This document shows positions 29,881 through 38,746 of a stretch of DNA of 64,000 bases, piece after piece. A program made the position numbers and the translations under genes. The notes under the pieces are model-generated. The model saw only the letters and a program-made list of their open reading frames with translations, had not been told where the DNA came from and searched no databases. Origin of the DNA: Skermania piniformis (GTDB taxonomy: Bacteria; Actinomycetota; Actinomycetes; Mycobacteriales; Mycobacteriaceae); assembly GCF_019285775.1 (NCBI RefSeq), contig NZ_CP079105.1, forward strand, positions 62,001 to 126,000, given 5' to 3'. Positions within the stretch are counted from its first letter, which is position 1. Each line of letters starts with the position of its first letter.

Positions 29881-30801
29881 CTAGGCGGCGGTAGCCAGAA
29901 CCGCGGCCAGACCGAACACCACCGTGCTCACGGCGACCTCCAGGGTGGCCCGGCGCACCGATCCCGCGGCCGGCATCCGGTGTGTCGCGGCCGGGCCGAC
30001 CCAGCTGCGGCGCCACCACCAGCCGAGCCCGGCGAGCACCAGCAGGCCGGCCGCCTTGGCCAGGATCAGGTGGCCGTAGTCGGTCTCGAACAGCGCCGTG
30101 ACGGTTCGCAGCTGTAGTCCGGCGTCGAGGACGCCGGTGCCGCCGACCACCAGCAGGCAGCGCGCCGCCCACGCCGAGTAGCGCGGCAGCGCCGCCGCCC
30201 AACCGCCGCGGGTGCGCACCGTCAGTGCCAACGCGGCCAGCCCGCCGACCCAGATCGCCGCGGCGAGGGCGTGTACCGCGTCCAGCACGGCGCCGAACGA
30301 TTGCTGAGCCAGGTGCCCGGTCGCCGGCCGGGCGATGATCGCCAACCCGGCGAGTGCCGCGACCAGGTCGGCCGGAAGTGGCCGGTCCCGCCGGTAGGCG
30401 ACCGTGGCCAGCCCGGTGATCAACGCTGCCGTGGTGACCGTGAGCGCGCCGATCCGGCCGGAGTTGACCTGGGTCAGGTAATCGACGAAGTCACCCAGGG
30501 ACAATCGGTCGAGCCGTCCCGCGCCGGCGTCGGCGGCACCGAGCAGCAGGCCGGCCAGCTCGATCCCGGTCCACCACCCGGCGACCGACCCGACCCACCG
30601 GGGCGTACCGGCCGCCCCGCGCGGATCGTCGGACAGGCGCGGCAACACCGCCAGTCCGAGCACCAGGGACGCGGCCCCGAGGGCGAGTCCGCGCAGCACC
30701 GCGGCAGCGGACGGGTGCTGGTCGCCGACGATTGCCGAGCCGAGCGCCACCCCGAGCACGGTGGTGGGCACGAGCAGCAGCAACCGTCGGCGTGGTTCCA
30801 C
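29881..30801 (-). CDS. copD: CopD-like copper transport membrane protein
   Basis: 306 residues with about eight membrane helices. The C-terminal CopD core is recognisable: VLDAVHALAAAIWVGGLAAL, with a conserved His in a helix, and LILAKAAGLLVLAGLGWWWRR. CopD moves copper across the membrane with periplasmic CopC. The gene lies 3 bp after copC and is the last of a leftward copper operon with ycnI. GTG start. Confidence 0.88.
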   Translation of the reverse strand: MEPRRRLLLLVPTTVLGVALGSAIVGDQHPSAAAVLRGLALGAASLVLGLAVLPRLSDDPRGAAGTPRWVGSVAGWWTGIELAGLLLGAADAGAGRLDRLSLGDFVDYLTQVNSGRIGALTVTTAALITGLATVAYRRDRPLPADLVAALAGLAIIARPATGHLAQQSFGAVLDAVHALAAAIWVGGLAALALTVRTRGGWAAALPRYSAWAARCLLVVGGTGVLDAGLQLRTVTALFETDYGHLILAKAAGLLVLAGLGWWWRRSWVGPAATHRMPAAGSVRRATLEVAVSTVVFGLAAVLATAA

Positions 30802-30804
30802 CGC

Positions 30805-31320
30805 TCAGCGACGTTTCGGCCGGCGTAGCGCGAAGATCAGCGCACCGGCGAACACCACCACGGCGATCGCCAGGAACGGCCAGAGCGGCGGGCCACCGGA
30901 GCCGGAACCCGCGGCTGCCGTGTCCGCCGGCGGGCCCGGCGTGCCGGTACCGGCCGCGGTGAGGGTGAACGCCCGGGTCCCGCTCACCACGTGACCGTCC
31001 GCCGAGGTCACCCGGTAGGCGATCGTGTACCCGCCGACCGGGCCGAGCGGACCGACGTCGACCTCGATCGTCGCCGCGTGCACCCGGGGCTCTCCGCGCG
31101 ACCACAGGTTGCCGTCCGGGCCGACGACGGTCATGGCGGCGAAGCCGGTCTGCAGAGCCTCGTCGAACGTGATCGTGGCGACCGGGGGGCCGGCGCTGAT
31201 CGCCGCGCCGTCCGCCGGGGTACTCGCCGTCACCACGGAATGCGCCTGGGCGGTGCCGGTCCCGCCGAGCGCGGCGAGTAACGCTGCGAACAGCGGGACG
31301 AGCAGGCGCGCTCGCCTCAC
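30805..31320 (-). CDS. copC: CopC domain periplasmic copper-binding protein
   Basis: 171 residues: signal peptide (1-26, ending TAQA), CopC beta-barrel and one C-terminal membrane helix (LWPFLAIAVVVFAGALIFAL) with a basic tail. Cleavage would expose His as the mature first residue (HSVVTASTPADG), the copper ligand in this family. The other expected ligands, Asp and His, occur in SADGHVVSG. The membrane anchor suits a Gram-positive-type envelope. GTG start overlaps the ycnI stop by 4 bp (GTGA). Confidence 0.92.
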   Translation of the reverse strand: MRRARLLVPLFAALLAALGGTGTAQAHSVVTASTPADGAAISAGPPVATITFDEALQTGFAAMTVVGPDGNLWSRGEPRVHAATIEVDVGPLGPVGGYTIAYRVTSADGHVVSGTRAFTLTAAGTGTPGPPADTAAAGSGSGGPPLWPFLAIAVVVFAGALIFALRRPKRR

Positions 31321-32000
31321 GCCCGCCGCCGCAGCACCGAACCGAGTCCGAGCGCGGTACCGAGCGTGCCGAGCACCAGACCGGCGCCGCCGAGCCAGCG
31401 GGCCATGCCGTCGTCGTCGGCGACGCTTGCTTGCGAGGTGTCCACCGCGGTCCCGGTCGCCGGCGCGGCGGCGACCGAATGGTGGTCGCTGCCGCCGGTG
31501 GTGCTCGCTGCCGGCGTGAGTTCCGGCGCCGGGTGCTCGGGTTCGCTGCCGTCCGGGTTCGGCGGCTGGTTCCATTCGACGACCGTGCCGTCGCTGTAGG
31601 TCTGGGTCGCCGGGAAGGACACCGCCGGCTGGTCCGGCAGCGGGCCGACCGAGAGGACGAACCGCTGGAACTGGCCGGCACCGACGCCGGCGCCGGGATC
31701 GGCGGTCCAGGTCACCGCGGTGGCCTTGGCGTCGCCGTCCTTGTCCACCACCGACTGCCAACCGGCCATCGGCTCGGTCCGCGCCGAGGCGAAGCCCGGC
31801 AACTGGACGGTGACTTTGGTGGTACTGGCGGTGTCGGATTCGGTCGGCACCCGGAAGGTGAGCACGGTGTAGCCACCGGGAACGGCGCCGGGCGCATCGA
31901 CCGACACGTGGGCGTCGGCGACGCCCGCGCCGAGCAGCGACAGGCCGGCGGTGAGCAACGGCAGGGGGACAAGGGCACGTCGAAGAGAGCTGGTCAGCAT
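31317..32000 (-). CDS. ycnI: YcnI-like (DUF1775) copper-binding protein
   Basis: 227 residues: signal peptide (1-30, ending VADA), DUF1775 domain and a C-terminal membrane helix. The mature protein begins with His (HVSVDAPG), matching the single-histidine copper site described for YcnI, with Trp residues nearby (VTWTADPG). A Pro/Ser/Thr-rich linker (about 148-195) joins domain and anchor. It is translationally coupled to copC, and the three genes form one copper-handling unit at the outer face of the membrane. Confidence 0.92.
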   Translation of the reverse strand: MLTSSLRRALVPLPLLTAGLSLLGAGVADAHVSVDAPGAVPGGYTVLTFRVPTESDTASTTKVTVQLPGFASARTEPMAGWQSVVDKDGDAKATAVTWTADPGAGVGAGQFQRFVLSVGPLPDQPAVSFPATQTYSDGTVVEWNQPPNPDGSEPEHPAPELTPAASTTGGSDHHSVAAAPATGTAVDTSQASVADDDGMARWLGGAGLVLGTLGTALGLGSVLRRRA

Positions 32001-32023
32001 GAGGGGAACTTTCGGTCTCGTCG

Positions 32024-32563
32024 TCAGGAGGCAGGCTCGGTACGCGGGGCGGAGAATCCGCCGCACGACCGGGCCGGTGGCCCCCGGACGGAGATGCCGC
32101 CGCGACCGGCGGTGGACCCGACGTGGAACGGGCGCTCGGCGATCGACAGCCGGGGTTCGCTCGCGGGTGCGTGCGGTGTCGTCGTGACGATGTGCGATAC
32201 CCGTACGAGCGCGGCGTACACCTGCTCGGCGGCGACGATCAACAGCCCGCACGCCACCGCAGCGATCAGGTGGGCCGATACCATCGCCGGCGGAATGTGC
32301 AGCGGGTGCGCATGGCCACCGGCCGCGGCCAGCACCACGTGCCCGCCGAGCTGGCTGCCGATCAGGGCCGCCGCAGTACCCGGCCGGCCGGCCGCGCGCA
32401 CCGTTGCCGCGCTGATCGCGACGCCCAGGCCGACCAGCAAGGTGAGCGCGGACAGGTCGGGTCGGCCGTCGCCCCCGAAACCATGCGCCGCCAGCGCGAG
32501 CGCCGCGCCCGTTGCACCTACCGCGCCGGCGCGGAACCGGGCCGCGCTGCTCGCGGCGGACAC
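32024..32563 (-). CDS. membrane protein of the copper operon, function unknown
   Basis: 179 residues with about four hydrophobic helices in the first 125 residues, then a polar tail. A His-rich loop (SQLGGHVVLAAAGGHAHPLHIPP, split here: GGHVVL, GGHAHPLH) faces one side of the membrane and could bind metal. It precedes ycnI by 23 bp in the same direction, so it likely belongs to the copper unit. No named family recognised. GTG start. Confidence 0.68.
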   Translation of the reverse strand: MSAASSAARFRAGAVGATGAALALAAHGFGGDGRPDLSALTLLVGLGVAISAATVRAAGRPGTAAALIGSQLGGHVVLAAAGGHAHPLHIPPAMVSAHLIAAVACGLLIVAAEQVYAALVRVSHIVTTTPHAPASEPRLSIAERPFHVGSTAGRGGISVRGPPARSCGGFSAPRTEPAS

Positions 32564-32571
32564 CGGGCCGG

Positions 32572-33234
32572 TCAGTGCAGGCCGAGCCGCGCGAGCAGGT
32601 CGGCCTCGATTCCGGACAGCTCGGTGGAGATCGCCTGATGGGCCGCCCGGCGCCGGGCCAGCGGCATCGGTTCGGCGGTTTGGACGGCCGTCGTCAGATT
32701 GACCAGCCGGGCGCGGGTGGCCGTGGCGAAGTCGGTGGTCTCGGTGTCGTCGGGGTGGCGCCGCTCGATCTCGGCGAGCGAATTCTCCGCGCTGGAGATA
32801 CGGGCGCTGAGCCGCGCACCCGAACCGGTGAACTGGTCGAGTTCGTCGACGGGAACACCGAGTCGTTCGGCGCGTTTGGCCTCCACCTGGCCGCGGACGA
32901 AGGTGGCGGCGCGGTAGGCGATCGGCGCCAACACCGGGGTGACCATCCGGGCGATCGTCAGGTATTTGCGCACCTGGCTCACGCTCAGCGGATCGCGGCC
33001 GGCGCGGGCCGCCTGCTTCAGTGCGACCTGCTTCTCGGCGTTCACTTTCGCGAGCCGGGCGGCGTCCACCTTGCTTTGCGCCTCGTCGCGTTTCTTCTGC
33101 GACTTCAGGTCGGCCCGCAACCGAGTGCGTTCGATCTTCGTGCTGATCTTCGCTTCCGCCTCGGCCCGGCGGGCCAGCGCCTTCGCTTCGGCCTTACGCC
33201 GAGCTCGACGTCCGCGCTTGCTGAACAGCCCCAT
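32572..33234 (-). CDS. DUF6474-like basic helical protein
   Basis: 220 residues. The N-terminus is very rich in Lys, Arg and Ala and probably coiled (about 1-75, SKRGRRARRKAEAKALARRA); a hydrophobic stretch follows (ARMVTPVLAPIAYRAATFVRG, about 97-117); the C-terminus is helical. Matches a conserved actinobacterial family of unknown function. It may bind nucleic acid or the membrane, which is inference from composition. It lies 8 bp upstream of the copper-operon membrane gene. Confidence 0.75.
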   Translation of the reverse strand: MGLFSKRGRRARRKAEAKALARRAEAEAKISTKIERTRLRADLKSQKKRDEAQSKVDAARLAKVNAEKQVALKQAARAGRDPLSVSQVRKYLTIARMVTPVLAPIAYRAATFVRGQVEAKRAERLGVPVDELDQFTGSGARLSARISSAENSLAEIERRHPDDTETTDFATATRARLVNLTTAVQTAEPMPLARRRAAHQAISTELSGIEADLLARLGLH

Positions 33235-33330
33235 CGGACCGGCCTCTCATTCCATGCTCGGGCAGGTTGCTCGCCACCCTATCGGGTCGCGCTGGTCCCG
33301 GTGTCGGACCGGCGGGACATACTCCCTACT

Positions 33331-34935
33331 GTGCCCGCCGAACCCGCATCCGCCCCCGCGGTGTTGCTCGATGCGCGCATGCTCAGCAGCTGTCGCCACC
33401 GGCTGCACCTCGATCGGTTCGATCCGGCTGCGGCGGGACTGGTCGAAAGTCTCGGCGTCCGGCAGCGCCGCGATGCCGCCCTCGCCTACCGGGAGCAGGT
33501 CCGCGCCCGGCTGGCGGCGGCCGCGCCCGACCTGGTGCAGATCGATCCGGAGCTGTCGGTGGCGCAGCGGGCGGCAGCCACCCTGGCCGCCTGTGCGGCG
33601 GGGGCCGACCGGATCTGGGGTGGCCTGCTGCCCAGCGATCCGACCACCGGCCGCCGGGGCGGGGCCGAGTTGCTGCTGCGCGATACCGCGCACGGCGGCT
33701 ACCGACCGGTGATCGTGGTCAATCACAAGGTCACCGATCCGATCGGGGACGGGGCGCCGCCGGCGAGCCGCGCGTCGACCTCCAGCGTCTTCGACTGGGA
33801 CCCGCAGCCCGATCACGACCGCAAGGTCCGCCCCCAGCAGCGGGATCAGCTTCGGTTGTCGCACGTCTACCGGATGTTGCAGGATCAGGGGCTGGCGAGC
33901 CCGGCGGCGGTCGGCGGAGTGATCGGCTACGGCTCCGATCGCGTGCTGGTGCACGACCTGACCCCGGTGCTACCGGAATACGATCGGCGGTTGGCCGACC
34001 GGCTTGCGGTTGCCCGGGGGCAGCTGCGCACCGAGCCGTCCCGGGTGGGGGAGTGCCGGGACTGCTCGTGGTGGCCGCGCTGTTCGGCTCGGCTGACCGA
34101 GTTGCGGGACGTGAGTCTGGTCGCGCCCGGCTCGCGCGCCGACGTGCTGCGTGCGGTCGAGGTGCGCACCGTCGACGAACTGGCCCGCTATACCGGTGCG
34201 GCGCCGCCGGATTGGCAGTACGGCGCGTTCGACGAGACGGTGGTCACCGCGCGCGCCTGGCTGGCCGGTATCCCGCTGATCCGGCGGGTGGAACGGGTCG
34301 CGGTGCACCGCGCCGACGTCGAGGTCGACGTGGACCTGGAGAGTTACCAGGAGCACGGCGCCTATCTCTGGGGGGCGCTGTATCAGGATCGCTACCTGCC
34401 CTTCGTCACCTGGGATCCGCTGCCGACCGCCGACGAGGGACGTTCGTTCGCCGAGTTCTGGACCTGGCTGATCGGGGTGCGGCAACGCACGCACGCGGCC
34501 GGGCGAACCTTCGCCGCCTACTGTTACTCACGCACCGCAGAGGATCGCTGGATGTATGCCTCGGCGCGACGGTTCGCCGGCCGAGCCGGGGTGCCGGACG
34601 AGGCGGAGGTGCGCGCGTTCGTCGACGGTCCGGACTGGGTGGACATGTATCAGGCGGTCAACGACCAGTTCATCTGCCCGCAGGGCAAAGGGCTGAAGAA
34701 GGTCGCGCCGGTGGCCGGTTTCGCGTGGCGTGATCCGGAAGCCGGGGGTGAGGCGTCGATGCAGTGGTATCGCGCGGCGGTCGGCTACGCCGGCCCGGAC
34801 GACCCCGGCCAGCGGCGCCGGCTGCTCGAGTACAACGAGGACGACGTCCGCGCCACCCGGCGTCTGCGGGAGTGGATGAGCGAGCAGGCCGACATCAGCG
34901 TGCCGTTCGCCGGTGACTTGGGTCCGCCCAGCTGA
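33331..34935 (+). CDS. TM0106-family RecB-like nuclease with RNase H-like domain
   Basis: 534 residues. The N-terminal half is a Cas4/RecB-like PD-(D/E)XK domain (VIVVNHKVTD, IGYGSDRVLVHDL) followed by a cysteine cluster (ECRDCSWWPRC) typical of a 4Fe-4S site. The C-terminal half is a predicted RNase H-like exonuclease (VEVDVDLESYQEHGAYLWG near 330 and LEYNEDDVRATRRLREWM near 500). The family is predicted from fold to be a DNA-processing nuclease; its pathway is unknown. The GTG at 33331 starts just ahead of the conserved PAVLLDARMLSSCRHRLHLD segment. Confidence 0.85.
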   Translation: MPAEPASAPAVLLDARMLSSCRHRLHLDRFDPAAAGLVESLGVRQRRDAALAYREQVRARLAAAAPDLVQIDPELSVAQRAAATLAACAAGADRIWGGLLPSDPTTGRRGGAELLLRDTAHGGYRPVIVVNHKVTDPIGDGAPPASRASTSSVFDWDPQPDHDRKVRPQQRDQLRLSHVYRMLQDQGLASPAAVGGVIGYGSDRVLVHDLTPVLPEYDRRLADRLAVARGQLRTEPSRVGECRDCSWWPRCSARLTELRDVSLVAPGSRADVLRAVEVRTVDELARYTGAAPPDWQYGAFDETVVTARAWLAGIPLIRRVERVAVHRADVEVDVDLESYQEHGAYLWGALYQDRYLPFVTWDPLPTADEGRSFAEFWTWLIGVRQRTHAAGRTFAAYCYSRTAEDRWMYASARRFAGRAGVPDEAEVRAFVDGPDWVDMYQAVNDQFICPQGKGLKKVAPVAGFAWRDPEAGGEASMQWYRAAVGYAGPDDPGQRRRLLEYNEDDVRATRRLREWMSEQADISVPFAGDLGPPS

Positions 34936-34979
34936 GCGTTCCGGGATCGACCGGGCGCCTGCGGCCATATCGTGGAGCG

Positions 34980-35345
34980 GTGTCCGTTGTGATCGTCGTA
35001 CTGCTGGTCGTCGACCTGCTCCTGTTCGTCGCCCTGCTCGGCTTCGTCGCTCGACTCCGCCGGCGGGGTCGCGAGCTGACCGAGTCGGTCGCCGAGCTGA
35101 CGGCCGCGGATCCGCCGCTGCGGATCAATCCGGTCTTCGCGGCGGGCCGGAACCGCCTGATCACCATCGAGGTGCTGAACCCGGTGCAGCTGGCCGCCGG
35201 CCAGAATCGGTTCGCCGGCCTGGCCGGTGCCGTTGCGCCCGACCTGGTGCAGCAGATCGTCTACGACCAGGCAGCGGCGATCATGCGCCAGCAACTCGCC
35301 GAGCAGGGCGTCCAAGCGGATGTCCGGGTCCATGTCGATCGCTGA
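34980..35345 (+). CDS. small membrane-anchored protein, function unknown
   Basis: 121 residues: one N-terminal membrane helix (about 2-24, VVIVVLLVVDLLLFVALLGF), a basic stretch, then a soluble domain ending in a beta-strand (VQADVRVHVDR). Its 3' end overlaps the next gene, so the two are probably co-translated. No family recognised. Confidence 0.65.
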   Translation: MSVVIVVLLVVDLLLFVALLGFVARLRRRGRELTESVAELTAADPPLRINPVFAAGRNRLITIEVLNPVQLAAGQNRFAGLAGAVAPDLVQQIVYDQAAAIMRQQLAEQGVQADVRVHVDR

Positions 35346-35820
35346 GCCGGTGCTGCTGATCGGGCTGGTCGTGGCCCTGATCGGGTTGGTGGCCGCGCCG
35401 CTGATCGGGCTCCGGCTGCGCCGGGCGCGGGCGCAGCAGTGGACCGCCGAACTCGACCTCGCTCGGACCCGCGCCCTCGGCAGCGAGCACCGGCGGGTGG
35501 CGCGGGCGGCCGACGACGTCGCCGACGTAACCCAGGCGACCACCGAGACGGTCGTCGTCACCACCGGTGTGGTCGAGACGGCACATTTTGCGATCGCCGC
35601 GATCCCGTTTTCGGTGCTGGAGGCCATTCCGGTGACCCGGCGGCCGAGCCGGATCGCGCGCCGGGTGCACGACGAGGTCGCCGGGGCGGTTTACCGCACG
35701 ATCCAGGGCACCAGCAGGTCGGTCGGAGGTGCCGCCGGTCGTCGTCGTCCTGCACCCCAGCGCCCACCCGCCGACTCGCCACCCGAGCTCCAGCCCGGCC
35801 GCACCCCGCCGGAGCTCTGA
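35332..35820 (+). CDS. membrane-anchored protein, function unknown
   Basis: 162 residues: an N-terminal membrane helix (about 5-27), a probable coiled segment (ARAQQWTAELDLARTRALGS), a second hydrophobic stretch (AHFAIAAIPFSVLEAIPV) and a Pro/Arg-rich tail. The ATG at 35332 overlaps the previous gene by 14 bp; the in-frame ATG at 35320 is an alternative. The pair may form one membrane complex, inferred from overlap only. Confidence 0.62.
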   Translation: MSIAEPVLLIGLVVALIGLVAAPLIGLRLRRARAQQWTAELDLARTRALGSEHRRVARAADDVADVTQATTETVVVTTGVVETAHFAIAAIPFSVLEAIPVTRRPSRIARRVHDEVAGAVYRTIQGTSRSVGGAAGRRRPAPQRPPADSPPELQPGRTPPEL

Positions 35821-35903
35821 CCCACCCGAGCTCCGGCCCGCGCCGGAGCGACGGCGGCGGCGCGACGTAGGATCGCGGGCGGTAATGCACCGCAGGGGAA
35901 AGG

Positions 35904-37841
35904 ATGTTCGAGGTGTCGTCGCAGGCTGAGCAGTTGGAATTCCAGGCCGAGACCAGGCAGCTGCTGGATCTGATGATCCACTCGGTGTACTCCGAGAAAG
36001 ACATCTTTCTGCGCGAACTGATCTCCAACGCCTCCGATGCGCTGGACAAGTTGCGGCTGGCGTCTTTTCAGGACAAGGACCTCGCGGTCGACACCTCCGA
36101 CCTGCACATCGACATCGAGGTGGACAAGACCGCACGCACCCTCTCGGTGCGCGACAACGGCATCGGCATGACCCGCGACGAGGTGGTCACGCTGATCGGC
36201 ACGATCGCCAAGTCCGGCACCGCCGAGCTGCGCCGCGCGCTCGCCGAGGCCAAGGATTCCGCCGCTCCCGAAGAGCTGATCGGCCAGTTCGGCATCGGCT
36301 TCTACTCCAGCTTCATCGTCGCCGACAAGGTCACCCTGCTCACCCGCAAGGCCGGTGAGACGGTCGGCACCCGGTGGGAATCGGCCGGTGAGGCCACCTA
36401 CACCATCGAGGAACAGCCCGACGCCCCGCAGGGCACCACGGTGACCCTGCACCTCAAGCCGGAGGACGCCGAAGACCACCTCTACGACTACACCGCGGAG
36501 TGGAAGCTCCGCGACATCGTCAAGAAGTACTCCGACTTCATCGCCTGGCCGGTCCGGATGGAGGTCACCAAGAGCGCCAAGGTGACCAACGACGAGGGCG
36601 AAGAGGTCGACGAGATCACCGTCGAGACCGAAACGCTGAACTCGCAGAAGGCGCTCTGGACCCGCCCGCGCAGCGAGGTGACCGACGAGGAGTACCAGGA
36701 CTTCTACCGGCACGTCAGCCACGCCTGGGACGAGCCGGCCGAGATCATCCCGTTCAAGGCCGAAGGCACGTTCGAGTACCAGGCGTTGCTGTTCATCCCG
36801 TCGCACGCGCCGTTCGACCTGTTCACCCGGGACCACAAGCGCGGGGTGCAGCTCTACGTCAAGCGGGTGTTCATCATGGACAACTGCGAAGAGCTGATGC
36901 CGGAGTACCTGCGCTTCGTCAAGGGCGTGGTCGACGCCCAGGACCTGTCGCTGAACGTCTCCCGCGAGATCCTGCAGCAGGACCGGCACCTGCGGATGAT
37001 CCAGAAGCGGCTGGTCCGCAAGGTGCTCTCGGTGATCAAGGACATGGACGCCGAGAAGTACGTCAACTTCTGGAAGGAGTTCGGCGCGGTCCTCAAGGAG
37101 GGCCTGATCGGCGACACCGAGAATCAGGCGACGCTGCTCGAGGTGTCCTCGTTCGCCTCCACCGCGTCGGATCAGGAGCTCACCCGGCTGAGTGGGTACG
37201 TCGAGCGGATGAAGGACGGCCAGGACACCATCTACTACCTGACCGGCGAGTCCCGCCAGCAGCTGGAGAACTCTCCGCACATGGAGGCGTTCAAGGCCAA
37301 GGGGCTCGAGGTGCTGCTGCTCACCGACCCGGTGGACGAGATGTGGACCGGATCGGTGCCCGAATTCGAGGGCAAGCGGTTCCAGTCGATCGCCAAGGGT
37401 GAAGTCGATCTCGAAACCGAAGACGAGAAGAAGGCCACCGAATCGCTGCGCGAAGAGCAGGACAAGGAGTTCGGCGACCTGCTCGGCTGGCTGAAGACCA
37501 CCCTGGAGAGCGACGTCAAGGAGGTGCGGCTGACCAATCGGCTCACCGAGTCGCCGGCCTGCATCGTCGGCGATTCCTTCGACATGTCGCCGATGCTGGC
37601 CAAGATGTATCGCCAGTCCGGGCAGTCGATGCCGCTGGCCAAGCGCATCCTGGAGCTGAACCCGACGCATCCGCTCGTCGTCGGTCTGCGGGACAAGTAC
37701 GCCGCCGACCACGACGACGCCACGTTGCCCGAGACCGCCGAGCTGCTCTACGGCACCGCGCTGCTGGCCGAGGGCGGGGAGCTGGTCGACCCGGCGAAGT
37801 TCGCCAAGCTGGTGGCCGACCGGCTCACCCGGACCCTGTAG
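35904..37841 (+). CDS. htpG: molecular chaperone HtpG (Hsp90)
   Basis: 645 residues, full length for bacterial Hsp90. The N-terminal GHKL ATPase is complete: ELISNASDALDKLR (Asn for Mg-ATP), DNGIGMTRDEV, IAKSGT and GQFGIGFYSSFIVADKV. The middle domain with LFIPSHAPFDLF and the catalytic Arg segment (DLSLNVSREILQQ) and the C-terminal dimerisation domain follow. GGGGAAAGG lies just before the ATG. No HrcA-type CIRCE repeat is visible upstream. Confidence 0.97.
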   Translation: MFEVSSQAEQLEFQAETRQLLDLMIHSVYSEKDIFLRELISNASDALDKLRLASFQDKDLAVDTSDLHIDIEVDKTARTLSVRDNGIGMTRDEVVTLIGTIAKSGTAELRRALAEAKDSAAPEELIGQFGIGFYSSFIVADKVTLLTRKAGETVGTRWESAGEATYTIEEQPDAPQGTTVTLHLKPEDAEDHLYDYTAEWKLRDIVKKYSDFIAWPVRMEVTKSAKVTNDEGEEVDEITVETETLNSQKALWTRPRSEVTDEEYQDFYRHVSHAWDEPAEIIPFKAEGTFEYQALLFIPSHAPFDLFTRDHKRGVQLYVKRVFIMDNCEELMPEYLRFVKGVVDAQDLSLNVSREILQQDRHLRMIQKRLVRKVLSVIKDMDAEKYVNFWKEFGAVLKEGLIGDTENQATLLEVSSFASTASDQELTRLSGYVERMKDGQDTIYYLTGESRQQLENSPHMEAFKAKGLEVLLLTDPVDEMWTGSVPEFEGKRFQSIAKGEVDLETEDEKKATESLREEQDKEFGDLLGWLKTTLESDVKEVRLTNRLTESPACIVGDSFDMSPMLAKMYRQSGQSMPLAKRILELNPTHPLVVGLRDKYAADHDDATLPETAELLYGTALLAEGGELVDPAKFAKLVADRLTRTL

Positions 37842-37854
37842 CGACCCGCGGAGC

Positions 37855-38298
37855 TCAGCCCAGGTCGGCGCCGTCGAAGTCGGCCTGGCTGAACTCGCGC
37901 GGCTCGACCAGCACCAGCCAGTTGCCCGAGTTGTCCCGCATCAGCGCTTCGACGCCGTAGGGACGCTCGGCCGGTTCCTGGATGAACTCGACGCCCTTGC
38001 TCGCCAGCTCTTCGTAGGTCTTGCGGCAGTCGTCCACCTTCAGGCCCACGCCGGGCAGCCCGCCCTCGTCCTGTGCGCGGCGCATCGCCTCGATCAGGTA
38101 GTCGGGCAGTGGTGCGCTCGGCGTCGACAGGTGAACCTCCAGCTCCGGCTGGCTCGGGTGCTTGACGGTGACCCACCGAAAATCCGCCGCGACCTGGACG
38201 TCGTCGCCGACCTCGAAGCCGAGCACGTCGGTGTAGAAGGCGAGGGATTCGTCGAGGTCTTTGACCCAGACGCTGACAAGGGAAACGTTCGTGATCAT
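37855..38298 (-). CDS. VOC family (glyoxalase-like) protein
   Basis: 147 residues with two beta-alpha-beta-beta-beta units: VSVWVKDLDESLAFYTDVLGFEVGDDV at the N-terminus, ELEVHLSTP as the metal-side strand, and RPYGVEALMRDNSGNWLVLVEP at the C-terminus. The His/Glu positions suggest a metal site, but the substrate is unknown. Ends 14 bp from the convergent htpG. The ATG at 38298 begins the first strand. It follows an AraC regulator in the same direction, which may control it. Confidence 0.85.
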   Translation of the reverse strand: MITNVSLVSVWVKDLDESLAFYTDVLGFEVGDDVQVAADFRWVTVKHPSQPELEVHLSTPSAPLPDYLIEAMRRAQDEGGLPGVGLKVDDCRKTYEELASKGVEFIQEPAERPYGVEALMRDNSGNWLVLVEPREFSQADFDGADLG

Positions 38299-38308
38299 GG
38301 GATCGAGC

Positions 38309-38746
38309 CTATGGGGCCTCGGTCGTCGATGGCTTCTCCTGGCTTGCGGTCTCGACCAGGCCACGCATGAACACGTAGCAACCCGGAACGTGCGGTGCGC
38401 CGCCGGCGGCGTAGCGGGCCTGGAACTCGCTCGGCGTCTCGCCGACGATCTCCCGGAACCGGGTGGAGAACGAGCCGAGGCTGGCGAAGCCGACCGCGTG
38501 GCAGATCTCGGTGACGGTCAGGTTGGTGCAGCGCAGCAGGTCCTGCGCGCGCTCGATCCGACGTTCGGATACGTACGCGGCCGGGCTGCGACCGTAGGTC
38601 ACGGTGAACAGTCGCTGGAAGTACCACTTGGACAGTCCGGCCACCGCGGCCAGTTGGGCCAGATCGAGCGGTTCGGCGTAGTTCCGGTCGGCGTGGTCGC
38701 GGGCCGACCGCAGGTGCACCAGAAGTTCGTTGTGCGCCTGGTTCAC
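38309..38746 (-). CDS. AraC family transcriptional regulator
   Basis: 145 residues consisting mainly of the two helix-turn-helix motifs of AraC: LAQLAAVAGLSKWYFQRLFTVTYG and TVTEICHAVGFASLGSFSTRFREIVG with the terminal TPSEFQARY. There is no ligand-binding domain, so it is a DNA-binding-only member like SoxS/MarA. Its GTG overlaps the upstream pterin dehydratase stop by 4 bp, and the VOC gene follows after 10 bp, so the three form one operon. Confidence 0.9.
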   Translation of the reverse strand: MNQAHNELLVHLRSARDHADRNYAEPLDLAQLAAVAGLSKWYFQRLFTVTYGRSPAAYVSERRIERAQDLLRCTNLTVTEICHAVGFASLGSFSTRFREIVGETPSEFQARYAAGGAPHVPGCYVFMRGLVETASQEKPSTTEAP

